From Croceibacterium_B sp963811255 (GTDB lineage: Bacteria; Pseudomonadota; Alphaproteobacteria; Sphingomonadales; Sphingomonadaceae), in assembly GCA_963811255.1 (NCBI GenBank), contig CAWEQI010000003.1:62001-126000 (forward strand): a stretch of DNA of 64,000 nt, in the 5' to 3' direction. The notes under the pieces were generated by a model. It worked only from the letters and a program-made list of their open reading frames with translations, ran no database searches and was not told where the DNA came from. Numbering within the stretch: position 1 is the stretch's first letter; every line of letters begins with the position of its first letter. A program made the position numbers and the translations under genes. Shown in pieces: positions 1 to 7,827 of the stretch.

Positions 1-1
1 G

Positions 2-1096
2 ATCGCCCGCCAGGCCAGCCGGCTCACGGTATTCCAGCGTACAGCGAACTACGTCGCTCCAGCGGCCAACCATCCGATGAGCGCGGAATACGAGGCCGAC
101 TTCAAGGACAACTATCGCGAGCGGCGGCAAAAGATGCTGCAAGGCTATTTCGGCGCGCTGGGGCGCGGCGAGCCGAGCATGGAGCCGGCGATGTCGGTGC
201 CGGAGGACGAACGGATCGCGGCGTTCGAGGCCGGCTGGCAGTTCGGCGGGCTCGGCATTCTCGGCTCGTACCCCGACCTGCTGTTCGACCGCGAAGCCAA
301 CGAGAGCCTGGCCGAGTTCGTCCGCGGCAAGATCCGCGAGAAGGTCGCCGATCCCGAAGTTGCCGAGCGGCTGTGCCCGAAAGACCACCCGGTCGGCTCG
401 AAGCGGATGTGCGTCGACACCGGCTATTTCGAGACCTTCAACCGCGACAATGTCGAGCTGGTCGACCTCAAGGCCGAGTCGATCGAGCGGATCACCGAAC
501 ATGGCATCGCCACCAACCGGCGCGAGGTCGAAGTCGACGCGCTGGTCCTCGCCACCGGGTTCGACGCGATGACCGGTACATTGGCCAAGATCGCCATCGC
601 CGGGCGCGGCGGGCGCACGCTGGCCGACGAATGGCGCGATGGGCCGCACGCCTATCTCGGGCTGATGGCCGAAGGCTTCCCCAACCTGTTCCTCGTCACT
701 GGGCCGAGCAGCCCGTCGGTGCTGTCGAACATGGCGGTGTCGATCGAGCAGCACGTCGAATGGATCGGCGCGTGCATCGGTGCAATGATCGAGCGCGGCG
801 CGGAGACGATCGAGGCGACGGCGGACGCCGAGCGCGCCTGGGCCGAGCATGCCGCCGCGGTCGCGGCGCCGACCGTCTATCCCGACGCGAACAGCTGGTA
901 CACGGGGGCCAACATCGCCGGGAAGCCGCGCGTGTTCATGGCCTATATCGGCGGCGTGCCCGGCTACCGCGCGATCTGCCAGGCGATCGCGGGCGCCGGC
1001 TATCCCGGTTTCGCCATCGACGGCCGGCCGAGCGCGCCGCCGGCCGATTTCATGGCCCTGATGCGCGGACCGCAGGAAGCCGCTGCGGCGGCCTGA
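2..1096 (+). CDS. Baeyer-Villiger-type flavin monooxygenase, 5'-truncated by window edge
   Basis: C-terminal part of a class B flavin monooxygenase of the cyclohexanone/phenylacetone monooxygenase group, which use FAD, NADPH and O2 to turn ketones into esters or lactones. The frame is open from base 2 and reads VFQRTANYVAPAANHP before the first ATG at 77. This resembles the family's VFQRTPNY segment, so the true start lies upstream of the window. Further family signs are DALVLATGFDAMTG in the middle and NLFLVTGPSSPSVLSNM, followed by SWYTGANIAGKPRVFMAYIG near the end. The N-terminal FAD Rossmann motif is missing because of the window edge, not visible gene damage. The substrate cannot be told from sequence. 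Confidence 0.88.
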   Translation: MARQASRLTVFQRTANYVAPAANHPMSAEYEADFKDNYRERRQKMLQGYFGALGRGEPSMEPAMSVPEDERIAAFEAGWQFGGLGILGSYPDLLFDREANESLAEFVRGKIREKVADPEVAERLCPKDHPVGSKRMCVDTGYFETFNRDNVELVDLKAESIERITEHGIATNRREVEVDALVLATGFDAMTGTLAKIAIAGRGGRTLADEWRDGPHAYLGLMAEGFPNLFLVTGPSSPSVLSNMAVSIEQHVEWIGACIGAMIERGAETIEATADAERAWAEHAAAVAAPTVYPDANSWYTGANIAGKPRVFMAYIGGVPGYRAICQAIAGAGYPGFAIDGRPSAPPADFMALMRGPQEAAAAA

Positions 1097-1634
1097 GCGG
1101 TCGGCTGACGCGGGCCAGCAGCCCACGCGCGCATTCGCCAATTGCGCCGGCGGACCTCTTTGCGACGTAAAGTTACCGCTGCGGATTCGATTGAATCAAA
1201 CCCTGCCGGGGACAAAAAAATTTTTGGACAACTCATTTTGACTCTTGCGCTCCGCGCGGGCCTAGTTTTGACCACGCGTCGCGCCGTATTGCCGGGATAG
1301 AACACCGGGCCCGCTGCAACCGATCGGGCGCTAAACACGGCTTAACCCTCTTGCGCGCGAGTCCCGGTCGATTCACTATGGCTAGTAGTCAGGTTGCCGG
1401 GGACACCCACAAGACCTAGATATCTCAAGTAAGCGCGAGGTTTCGCGCCGGAAGAGGAAAACGGGGTCTCTCGGGGTCTTTGCGCCGCCGGCTGGGGACA
1501 AAACGGGGAAAAGTTTTTCCCGTTCGAGACAAGCGAATTGATAGGGTGCGCCGGCATCCTTTTGATTCGAACAGATGCGGAACATAGGCTATAATGCGCT
1601 GTTCCGCCGGGCACTGAATCGGGGGACGAACACG
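1097..1634. other. Long nrdA upstream region with cell-cycle-like and NrdR-like motifs
   Basis: No convincing gene lies in these 538 bases. They hold AT-rich blocks unusual for this genome, for example at 1216-1225 and 1511-1530. A CtrA-like pair CTAA-N7-TTAA lies at 1331-1345. Five GANTC sites (CcrM methylation motif) lie at 1184, 1193, 1370, 1564 and 1616. Two candidate NrdR boxes are present, and a TATAAT -10-like element lies at 1590-1595. The -10 element lies between an in-frame ATG at 1575 and the ATG at 1635, which supports the later start for nrdA. Confidence 0.5.
1373..1428 (+). promoter_or_regulatory. Two candidate NrdR boxes upstream of nrdA
   Basis: TCACTATGGCTAGTAG (1373-1388) and GACCTAGATATCTCAA (1413-1428) resemble the NrdR repressor box consensus ACACTATATATAGTGT. 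Their starts are 40 bp apart, about four helical turns, as expected for paired NrdR boxes. A closer match lies in front of nrdB. NrdR itself is not in the window, so the assignment is inferred from motif similarity and location. Confidence 0.5.
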
Positions 1635-3686
1635 ATGGAATTTCGCACCGGGGATGAAGCGGCGATGGGCCTCGATCTGGCAGACGCGACGAGCGAAACC
1701 GAAACCAGGAAGGCCCGCTCTCCGGCGAAGGGCAAACCCGAACAGGCAGCAGTGACGATGGACAGAAAAGACGGCAGCGAATCCCTGGTGGTCGAACGGG
1801 CTGCCGCCGAGGCGATGGCCGAAGCGCTCAAGGCCGCGGCCCAGGGCGCTTCCGAACCCGAGGCCGATTCGAAAGCGGTCCGCGCGCGCCGGTTCGACGT
1901 GAAGACCGATCCGGCCCGTGACGACCTGCTGACCGAATTCGGCAAGGACACCCTGACCGACCGCTACCTGCTGCCCGGCGAAAGCTATCAGGACCTGTTC
2001 GCCCGCGTCGCCGACGCCTACGCGGACGACGCCGAGCACGCCCAGCGGCTTTACGATTACATCTCCAACCTGTGGTTCATGCCGGCGACCCCGGTGCTGT
2101 CGAACGGCGGCACCGGCCGCGGGCTGCCGATCAGCTGCTATCTCAATTCGGTCAGCGACAGCCTCGAAGGGATCGTCGGCACCTGGAACGAGAACGTCTG
2201 GCTGGCCAGCCGCGGCGGCGGCATCGGCACCTACTGGGGCAACGTGCGCGGGATCGGCGAGCCGGTCGGGCTCAACGGCAAGACCAGCGGCATCATCCCG
2301 TTCGTGCGGGTAATGGATTCGCTGACGCTGGCGATCAGCCAGGGCTCGCTGCGGCGCGGCTCGGCCGCCTGCTACCTCGACATCAGCCACCCGGAGATCG
2401 AGGAGTTCCTCGAGATCAGGAAGCCCTCGGGCGACTTCAATAGGAAGGCGCTCAACCTGCACCACGGCGTGCTGGTCTCCGACGCGTTCATGGAAGCGGT
2501 TCGCGCGGGCGAGGAATGGAACCTCGTCAGCCCCAAGGACGGCAGCGTCCGCGCCACCGTCGATGCCCGCAGCCTGTTCCAGAAGCTGGTCGAAACCCGC
2601 CTCGCCACCGGCGAGCCGTACATCGTCTTCTCCGACACGGTGAACCGGATGATGCCCAAGCATCACCGCGAGCTCGGCCTCAAGGTCTCGACCTCGAACC
2701 TGTGCAGCGAGATCACCCTGCCGACCGGGGTGGACCACCTCGGCAACGACCGCACCGCGGTGTGCTGCCTCAGCTCATTGAACCTCGAGACCTGGGAGCA
2801 GTGGAGCACCGACAAGCGCTTCATCGAGGACGTGATGCGCTTCCTCGACAACGTGCTGCAGGATTACATCGACCGCGCGCCCGACGAGATGGGTCGGGCC
2901 AAGTATTCGGCCATGCGCGAGCGCAGCGTCGGCATGGGCGTGATGGGCTTCCACTCGTTCCTGCAGATGAAGGGCATCGGCTTCGAAAGTCCGATGGCCA
3001 AGGTGTGGAACCTGAAGATGTTCAAGCACATCAACCAGAAGGCCAACGAGGCGAGCATGGTTCTCGCCAAGGAGCGCGGGCCGTGCCCCGACGCCGAGGA
3101 ACTGGGCGTGATGGAGCGCTTCAGCTGCAAGATGGCGATCGCCCCCACCGCCTCGATCAGCATCATCTGCGGCGGCACCAGCGCGTGCATCGAGCCGATC
3201 CCGGCGAACATCTACACCCACAAGACGCTGTCGGGCAGCTTCGTGGTCAAGAATCCGTACCTGCAAAAGCTGCTCGCCTCGAAGAGCAAGGATTCCACCA
3301 ACGTGTGGAATTCGATCCTCGAGCGCGGCGGCTCGGTCGCCCACCTCGATTTCCTCAGCCCGGAGGAAAAGGCGGTCTACAAGACCAGCTTCGAGATCGA
3401 CCAGCGCTGGCTGCTCGAATTCGCCGCCGACCGCGCGCCGTTCATCGACCAGGCGCAGAGCCTCAACCTGTTCATCCCCGCGGACGTCGACAAGTGGGAC
3501 CTCGCCATGCTCCACTTCCAGGCGTGGGAGAAAGGCATCAAGTCGCTCTATTACCTGCGCAGCAAGAGCGTGCAGCGCGCCGGCTTCGCCGGCGGGGTGG
3601 AGGCCGACAACACCGCCGAGGCGCCGAAGTACGAACTCGCGGCGGGCGAAAGCACCGACTACGACGAGTGCCTCGCCTGCCAGTAG
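1635..3686 (+). CDS. nrdA: Ribonucleoside-diphosphate reductase alpha subunit (class Ia)
   Basis: Large catalytic subunit that reduces ribonucleoside diphosphates to deoxyribonucleotides with the radical subunit NrdB encoded about 3 kb downstream. The start at 1635 gives 683 aa; it has GGGGG a few bases upstream and follows a TATAAT element at 1590. Active-site cysteines are visible: ISCYLNS (Cys168), NLCSEI (Cys357, thiyl-radical position) and VCCLSS (Cys377/378). The redox-shuttle tail ECLACQ gives Cys679 and Cys682. The substrate loop WFMPATPVLSNGGT is also typical. The N-terminal 75 residues are low-complexity and charged, with no recognisable ATP-cone, so overall activity control by dATP may be absent or unusual. 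The gene is monocistronic here, with nrdB separate. Confidence 0.96.
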   Translation: MEFRTGDEAAMGLDLADATSETETRKARSPAKGKPEQAAVTMDRKDGSESLVVERAAAEAMAEALKAAAQGASEPEADSKAVRARRFDVKTDPARDDLLTEFGKDTLTDRYLLPGESYQDLFARVADAYADDAEHAQRLYDYISNLWFMPATPVLSNGGTGRGLPISCYLNSVSDSLEGIVGTWNENVWLASRGGGIGTYWGNVRGIGEPVGLNGKTSGIIPFVRVMDSLTLAISQGSLRRGSAACYLDISHPEIEEFLEIRKPSGDFNRKALNLHHGVLVSDAFMEAVRAGEEWNLVSPKDGSVRATVDARSLFQKLVETRLATGEPYIVFSDTVNRMMPKHHRELGLKVSTSNLCSEITLPTGVDHLGNDRTAVCCLSSLNLETWEQWSTDKRFIEDVMRFLDNVLQDYIDRAPDEMGRAKYSAMRERSVGMGVMGFHSFLQMKGIGFESPMAKVWNLKMFKHINQKANEASMVLAKERGPCPDAEELGVMERFSCKMAIAPTASISIICGGTSACIEPIPANIYTHKTLSGSFVVKNPYLQKLLASKSKDSTNVWNSILERGGSVAHLDFLSPEEKAVYKTSFEIDQRWLLEFAADRAPFIDQAQSLNLFIPADVDKWDLAMLHFQAWEKGIKSLYYLRSKSVQRAGFAGGVEADNTAEAPKYELAAGESTDYDECLACQ

Positions 3687-3698
3687 AAAGCCGCTCCC

Positions 3699-3971
3699 TC
3701 AGCTCAACTGCTCGTCTTCCTCGAGCAGCTGGACGTTGGCGCCGGTCGCGCTCAGGCGCACGGTGTCGCCTTCGATGTCGGCCACCAGGCCCATCGACAC
3801 GTAGTGGTGGCGCTGTTCGGGCTGGCCGCTGGCGCTTTGCTCGAGCTGGGCGCTCGAATCGCTCTTGGTCAGGATCAGCCGGTCGCCCTTGACGCAGTCG
3901 ACCGTGCCGACATGCGCGCCGTCGGCGCCGATCACTTCCATGTGTTCGCGGATTGCGTTTGCGTCAGCCAT
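3699..3971 (-). CDS. DUF2171 family small protein
   Basis: A 90-aa soluble protein with a PRC-barrel-like DUF2171 pattern: an IREHMEVIGADGAHVGTVD start, then KGDRLILTKSD, and HHYVSMGLVADIEGDTVRLS. Such proteins often occur in sphingomonads near stress genes; the function is not established. The start at 3971 (MADANAIREHM) is chosen because GAGGAG lies just upstream on the minus strand. It is convergent with nrdA, which ends 12 bases away. Confidence 0.75.
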   Translation of the reverse strand: MADANAIREHMEVIGADGAHVGTVDCVKGDRLILTKSDSSAQLEQSASGQPEQRHHYVSMGLVADIEGDTVRLSATGANVQLLEEDEQLS

Positions 3972-4073
3972 GAGTAGTCTCCTCGTCTCGTGGGGTTTCC
4001 TGTCGCCAACGCATGGCCGGGCGAAAGGATGCATGGCCGCGGGATAATCGCGGCGGAGGGAGAGGATGGCGGC

Positions 4074-4370
4074 ATGAAACGGGGTCTCGCACGCACGCTG
4101 GCCGCATCGCCGCTGCTCCTGTTGCTCGCCGCCTGCGCGCGGGCTGTGCCCGAGGCGGTCAGCCACGCACCCCACACGCCCGGGTTCCTGCTCGGCCTGT
4201 GGCACGGCTTCATCTTCCCGTGGGACTGGATCGGCTCGCTGTTCGATCCGCACATCGCGGTCTATGCCGTCCCCAACACCGGCGGGTGGTACGATTTCGG
4301 CTATTTCCTTGGTATAACGCTGCTCGGCGGCGGCTCGTGGTTCGGCCACAGCCGCAGCCGACGGTCCTGA
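4074..4370 (+). CDS. Small membrane lipoprotein of unknown function
   Basis: A 98-aa protein. The N-terminus MKRGLARTLAASPLLLLLAAC ends in a lipobox-like LLAAC, so a lipid-anchored envelope protein is likely. After this come two hydrophobic stretches (FLLGLWHGFIFPWDWIGSLF and FGYFLGITLLGGGSWFG) that could cross or lie in the membrane. The start at 4074 is preceded by GGAGGGAGAGGATGG and gives a proper signal sequence; an upstream in-frame ATG at 3990 does not. The Trp/Phe-rich body resembles small sphingomonad proteins of unknown role. It is followed 18 bases later by another exported protein, so the two may be co-transcribed. Confidence 0.7.
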   Translation: MKRGLARTLAASPLLLLLAACARAVPEAVSHAPHTPGFLLGLWHGFIFPWDWIGSLFDPHIAVYAVPNTGGWYDFGYFLGITLLGGGSWFGHSRSRRS

Positions 4371-4388
4371 TCCGGCGAGGAGGTCCGT

Positions 4389-4904
4389 ATGACTGGCTGG
4401 CGTTCGATGATCCCGGGGCTCGCACTCGCGGCCCTGGCCGGCGGTGTCGCCGTCCCCGCGCGGGCGGACACGGTCGCCGGGTGGGAGATCACCCACGGCC
4501 GCGGCATCTGCACGATGTCGGCGGTCTTTCCCGGCGACACGACCATCGCCCTGATCTGGCAGCCGGAAAGCAAGACGCTGACCTTCATGGCCGGGGGGGA
4601 GAGCGTCGCCGCCGCCGCCGGCAAGGGCAAAGCCGCCCTCGACCTGTCGTTCAAGGGCGGCAACGTCAAATACAACGACTGGACCGACCAGGGGGCGAAG
4701 GTCGTCGAGCGCGACGGTACGCGCGAGATCTACGCCGACTGGGGCGCGGACCTGTCGGGCAAGCTGGGCGACACGGTCTCCGGCTCGGGCAGCCTGTCGC
4801 TGCGCATCGGCGACAAGGACCTGGGCTCCTATGACCTGTCCGGCGCACCGCAAGCCTATCGCGAATTGATGCGCTGCGACGCGGGCCAGGTCGCCGACCG
4901 CTGA
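4389..4904 (+). CDS. Exported protein of unknown function
   Basis: A 171-aa protein with a Sec-type signal (MIPGLALAALAGGVAVPARA-D; cleavage likely near residue 26). The mature part is a beta-rich domain with two cysteines (GICTM and MRCDAG) that could form a periplasmic disulfide. No enzyme motif was recognised. The start at 4389 follows GGCGAGGAGGTCCGT, a strong ribosome binding site. It sits 18 bases after the small lipoprotein gene and probably shares its transcript. Confidence 0.7.
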   Translation: MTGWRSMIPGLALAALAGGVAVPARADTVAGWEITHGRGICTMSAVFPGDTTIALIWQPESKTLTFMAGGESVAAAAGKGKAALDLSFKGGNVKYNDWTDQGAKVVERDGTREIYADWGADLSGKLGDTVSGSGSLSLRIGDKDLGSYDLSGAPQAYRELMRCDAGQVADR

Positions 4905-4993
4905 GGGTAAGTCCCGCAACTCTCAGGGGGTTCGTCGCAAATTCGCCGCCGCTTTGGCAAAATCTTAACCATTCGGCCGGTACACCGCCGCGC

Positions 4994-5305
4994 ATGGGTG
5001 CGCCGATCATCAGGGCGAAGAAATACCACGGCATGGCCGACCTCGGCTGGTCGCGCTATTTCGCGCTGTACACCGCCCAGCTCGGCTGGGTGCTGCTCGG
5101 CGTGTGGTTCCTCCGCAACGCCTATTGGCCGTCAACCTGCACGCCAAGCAGCCTGTATGAGGTTTACGCCTGCTCGCTGCAGCTGCCGCAGAACCGCCAT
5201 TTCATCGAGGCGGCGCTGTTCACCTGGCTGTGGAGCACGCCGATCCTGATCCTGCTCGACGTCTCGCGCCGCTACGCCGCGTGGGTTGAAAAGCGCCAGC
5301 GCTAG
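4994..5305 (+). CDS. Small integral membrane protein, unknown function
   Basis: 103 aa with two clear membrane segments, about residues 24-41 (ALYTAQLGWVLLGVWFL) and 73-91 (IEAALFTWLWSTPILILL), and a basic C-terminus (EKRQR). Two cysteines lie in the loop between the segments (CTPSSLYEVYACS). No family was recognised. A later ATG at 5033 (MADLGWSRYF) would also give an intact protein, and neither start has a strong ribosome binding site. A TTAACCAT element, a CtrA half-site-like sequence, lies at 4965-4972. Confidence 0.6.
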   Translation: MGAPIIRAKKYHGMADLGWSRYFALYTAQLGWVLLGVWFLRNAYWPSTCTPSSLYEVYACSLQLPQNRHFIEAALFTWLWSTPILILLDVSRRYAAWVEKRQR

Positions 5306-5310
5306 CTAGC

Positions 5311-5568
5311 TCACTTCCCGATCGGAACCGACGCCTCGTCGGGCTCCGGCGCGTCGCGTTGGGCGAAGCCGGGCTCCTTGTGGCCGAGCGCGTCGCGCGC
5401 GGTCGGCGGGCCGGCGTGCTCGACCGCCTCGCCGTCGTCGTTGCGCGCGCGGGCGCGGGCCCCGGAGCGAGCTTGGTCCTCGCGCGGGCCGGTGCGCGGC
5501 GGCTCGCCGGGCGCGCGGTGCGGGCTCTGGGTGACGTGGCGCGAATCGTGCGGTTCGTACTCGCCCAT
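5311..5568 (-). CDS. Small hydrophilic, probably disordered protein
   Basis: 85 aa, rich in Glu, Pro, Arg, Ala and Asp, with no hydrophobic core and no recognised domain. The start ATG at 5568 is two bases after the stop of the upstream gene and has GAAGGAGA upstream, so translation is probably coupled and the two genes form one transcript. The EcfG-like promoter at 5865-5889 would drive both. The composition resembles stress-induced hydrophilic proteins; that role is inferred only. Confidence 0.55.
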   Translation of the reverse strand: MGEYEPHDSRHVTQSPHRAPGEPPRTGPREDQARSGARARARNDDGEAVEHAGPPTARDALGHKEPGFAQRDAPEPDEASVPIGK

Positions 5569-5570
5569 GA

Positions 5571-5840
5571 TCAGCTGTCTCCTTCGTCCTCGATATCGGG
5601 ACTGGCCATCGCCCCGTCCTTCGAGGTCCCGACCCGCTCGGGCTGGACGCGGTTGTCCCACGTCACGTGCGGGTCGGCCGCGTCGGGGGTGATGTCGCCT
5701 TCGCGTTCGGGGATCGCTTCGGCCGGGTAGAAGCCGGGCGCGGTCTCGCCGCCGGTCTCCTCGTAAGCCAGGTCGTGCTTCTGCGCCGCGCGGTCGTCGG
5801 TCGCGTCGGCCGGCGGTGAGCTGGATTTGCGGTCGGCCAT
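5571..5840 (-). CDS. Small acidic hydrophilic protein behind an EcfG-like promoter
   Basis: 89 aa, acidic and polar (MADRKSSSPPADATDD... ending SPDIEDEGDS), with no signal peptide, membrane segment or known domain. The start at 5840 is chosen because GAAGGAGAGC lies just upstream; an earlier in-frame ATG at 5912 lies upstream of the candidate promoter. It is first of a two-gene unit with the protein encoded at 5311-5568. The promoter-like GGAAC-N16-GGTT about 25 bases upstream points to the general stress response. Confidence 0.6.
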   Translation of the reverse strand: MADRKSSSPPADATDDRAAQKHDLAYEETGGETAPGFYPAEAIPEREGDITPDAADPHVTWDNRVQPERVGTSKDGAMASPDIEDEGDS

Positions 5841-5864
5841 GGTCTTGCTCTCCTTCACCGAATC

Positions 5865-5889
5865 AACCGCGCCCCGCCGCCCCCGTTCC
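5865..5889 (-). promoter_or_regulatory. Candidate EcfG (general stress sigma) promoter
   Basis: Read on the minus strand: GGAAC (5885-5889), a 16-base spacer, then GGTT (5865-5868). The EcfG consensus in alphaproteobacteria is GGAAC-N16/17-CGTT or a close variant. It lies 24 bases upstream of the start codon at 5840. Confidence 0.6.
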
Positions 5890-5998
5890 GCGCCCCGCGG
5901 CAGGGCGCACAAGAAAAGCGCCCGGCCCGCTAGCAGGGGCTGGGCGCTCTTCCCGCGAGGCTGACGCCGGTCGCGTGGAGGACTTGGGTAGGAGCGTC

Positions 5999-6463
5999 TT
6001 AGCGCTCGCCCTCCTCCTTGAGCTGGCCGCGGCCGCCGGCGCGCTCGCCGTCATCGTCCGGGGTTTCGCTCATGTCTCCAAACTCGTCCTCGCCCGCGCC
6101 GAGGCGCGCTTCCTCGTCCGCCTGCCGGGCCGCGGGATCGACCCGGTCGGACTGCGCGGCTTCGGCCTGGGCCAGGTTGTCGTAGGTCGCTCCTTCGCCG
6201 CCGCCGTGCGCCAGCGCCCCTTCGCCCGGGGCGTAGTCGGCGCCGGGATCGGCCGCGCCGGCGTGGAACGCGGTGGCCCCGCGCCGCTCGTATTCGCCAT
6301 AGGGTTCGGCGTCGCGCAGCGGGTCGGCGGCGAACGGGCCGGGGCCGCGTTCGGCATCCTGCACCGCATCGCTGCGCAGCGAGGCCGGGTTGCCGGCCGC
6401 CTCGACGGTGCCGCCGAGGTTGCGCTCGTCGTCGCGGTCGCGCCGTTTGTCGGGGTCGCCCAT
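5999..6463 (-). CDS. Hydrophilic, low-complexity protein behind an EcfG-like promoter
   Basis: 154 aa, very rich in Ala, Gly, Asp, Glu and Arg, with no predicted signal, membrane segment or known domain (MGDPDKRRDRDDERN... GRGQLKEEGER). The start at 6463 follows AGGAGG with ideal spacing; the longer upstream reading lacks one. It is the third such gene in a row on this strand, with its own EcfG-like promoter at 6486-6510. Its composition suggests an intrinsically disordered, desiccation- or osmotic-stress-type protein. This is inference from composition and promoter only. Confidence 0.6.
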   Translation of the reverse strand: MGDPDKRRDRDDERNLGGTVEAAGNPASLRSDAVQDAERGPGPFAADPLRDAEPYGEYERRGATAFHAGAADPGADYAPGEGALAHGGGEGATYDNLAQAEAAQSDRVDPAARQADEEARLGAGEDEFGDMSETPDDDGERAGGRGQLKEEGER

Positions 6464-6485
6464 CGGGCCTCCTCTCGCCAGGGTT

Positions 6486-6510
6486 AACAGACGCCGGGGC
6501 GCTCCGTTCC
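6486..6510 (-). promoter_or_regulatory. Candidate EcfG promoter for the 5999-6463 gene
   Basis: On the minus strand GGAAC (6506-6510), a 16-base spacer and TGTT (6486-6489), 22 bases before the start codon at 6463. It is one base away from the CGTT form of the EcfG -10 element. Confidence 0.5.
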
Positions 6511-6716
6511 GGCGCTTGCGACGAGCCGCCGGACGGCATCGACAGGTTTTCCCCAACGCAAGCCCCGCGCCTGTTTCCGCTCCGCCCCGCATGGGCATAG
6601 CGTAGCCAGTTCGGACGCCGCGCAGGGGGCGCGCGAGTCGGCTGTTGCCGCCCGGACTCACCCGCCCCACATAAGCCTGCCGGCGTCGCGGAATGATTGG
6701 GAAATTCGCCCCCGAT

Positions 6717-6732
6717 GCGCTATATATGGGGG
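6717..6732 (+). promoter_or_regulatory. Candidate NrdR box upstream of nrdB
   Basis: GCGCTATATATGGGGG matches the core CTATATAT of the NrdR consensus ACACTATATATAGTGT, 24 bases upstream of the nrdB start codon. A second box at the usual 31-32 or 40-42 bp spacing was not seen. Together with the boxes before nrdA it suggests common NrdR control of both subunits. Confidence 0.55.
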
Positions 6733-6755
6733 CTCGCGCTACACGGAGACACAAG

Positions 6756-7826
6756 ATGCCGCTGCTCGAAACTCGCAAGACCTACAAGCCCTTCGAATAT
6801 CCGTGGGCCTACGAGTTCTGGAAGCGCCAGCAGCAGATCCACTGGATGGCCGAGGAAGTGCCGCTGGGCGAGGACTGCCGCGACTGGGCGCAGAAGATCT
6901 CCGATCACGAGCGCAACCTGCTCACCCAGATCTTCCGCTTCTTCACCCAGGCCGACATCGAGGTGCAGGATTGCTACCACGAGAAATACGGCCGGGTGTT
7001 CAAGCCGGTCGAGATCAAGATGATGCTCGCCGCCTTCTCCAACATGGAGACGGTCCACATCGCCGCCTATTCGCACCTGCTCGACACCGTCGGCATGCCG
7101 GAAAGCGAATACGGCATGTTCCTCGAATACGAGGAGATGCGCGCCAAGCACGATTACCTGCAGCAGTTCGGCGTCGATAGCGACGAGGACATCGCCCGCA
7201 CCCTGGCGGCGTTCGGCGGCTTCACCGAAGGGCTGCAGCTGTTCGCCAGCTTCGCCATGCTGATGAACTTCCCGCGCTTCAACAAGATGAAGGGCATGGG
7301 CCAGATCATCAGCTGGAGCGTGCGCGACGAGAGCCTGCACTGCGAAGGCATCACCCGCCTGTTCCACGCCTTCTGCAAGGAGCGCGATTGCCTGACCAAG
7401 TCGGTCAAGGAAGACATCATCGACATCTGCCAGAAGACGGTGCGGCTGGAGGATGCCTTCATCGACCTCGCGTTCGAGGCCGGCCCGGTGCCGGGGATGA
7501 GCGCGCGCGAGATCAAGAAATACATCCGCTACATCGCCGACTGGCGGCTCGGCCAGCTCGGCCTGCCGGCGATCTACATGGTCGACGACCACCCGCTCCC
7601 CTGGCTCGCCCCGCTACTCAACGGCGTCGAGCACGCCAACTTCTTCGAAACCCGCGCCACCGAATACTCGAAGGCGGCGACCCGCGGGAACTGGCAGGAC
7701 GTCTGGGCCAGTTTCGACCAACGCCAGAAGGCCAAGGCCGGCGCGGCGAACGAGGCGGACGAGGAAGGGCCGGGGTTGTTTGGGGATGAGGCGAGCGCTG
7801 GCGCTACGGGTGTGGCGGCGGAGTAG
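6756..7826 (+). CDS. nrdB: Ribonucleoside-diphosphate reductase beta subunit (class Ia)
   Basis: Small subunit that carries the diiron-tyrosyl radical and passes it to NrdA. The start at 6756 (MPLLETRKTYKPFEYPWAYE) follows CGGAGACA and gives 356 aa, normal for the family. The metal-radical motif is intact: METVHIAAY with Glu98, His101 and the radical Tyr105; further ligands are in FFTQADIEVQD and WSVRDESLHCEG. The C-terminus after about residue 330 is an Ala/Glu-rich, acidic tail. The gene is followed after one base by the start codon of a Panacea-domain gene with very different base composition. Confidence 0.96.
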   Translation: MPLLETRKTYKPFEYPWAYEFWKRQQQIHWMAEEVPLGEDCRDWAQKISDHERNLLTQIFRFFTQADIEVQDCYHEKYGRVFKPVEIKMMLAAFSNMETVHIAAYSHLLDTVGMPESEYGMFLEYEEMRAKHDYLQQFGVDSDEDIARTLAAFGGFTEGLQLFASFAMLMNFPRFNKMKGMGQIISWSVRDESLHCEGITRLFHAFCKERDCLTKSVKEDIIDICQKTVRLEDAFIDLAFEAGPVPGMSAREIKKYIRYIADWRLGQLGLPAIYMVDDHPLPWLAPLLNGVEHANFFETRATEYSKAATRGNWQDVWASFDQRQKAKAGAANEADEEGPGLFGDEASAGATGVAAE

Positions 7827-7827
7827 C

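Noticed and set aside
1562..1595. TTGATT with TATAAT as a full promoter for nrdA
   Set aside because: The spacer would be 22 bases, too long for sigma-70; only the -10-like element is mentioned.
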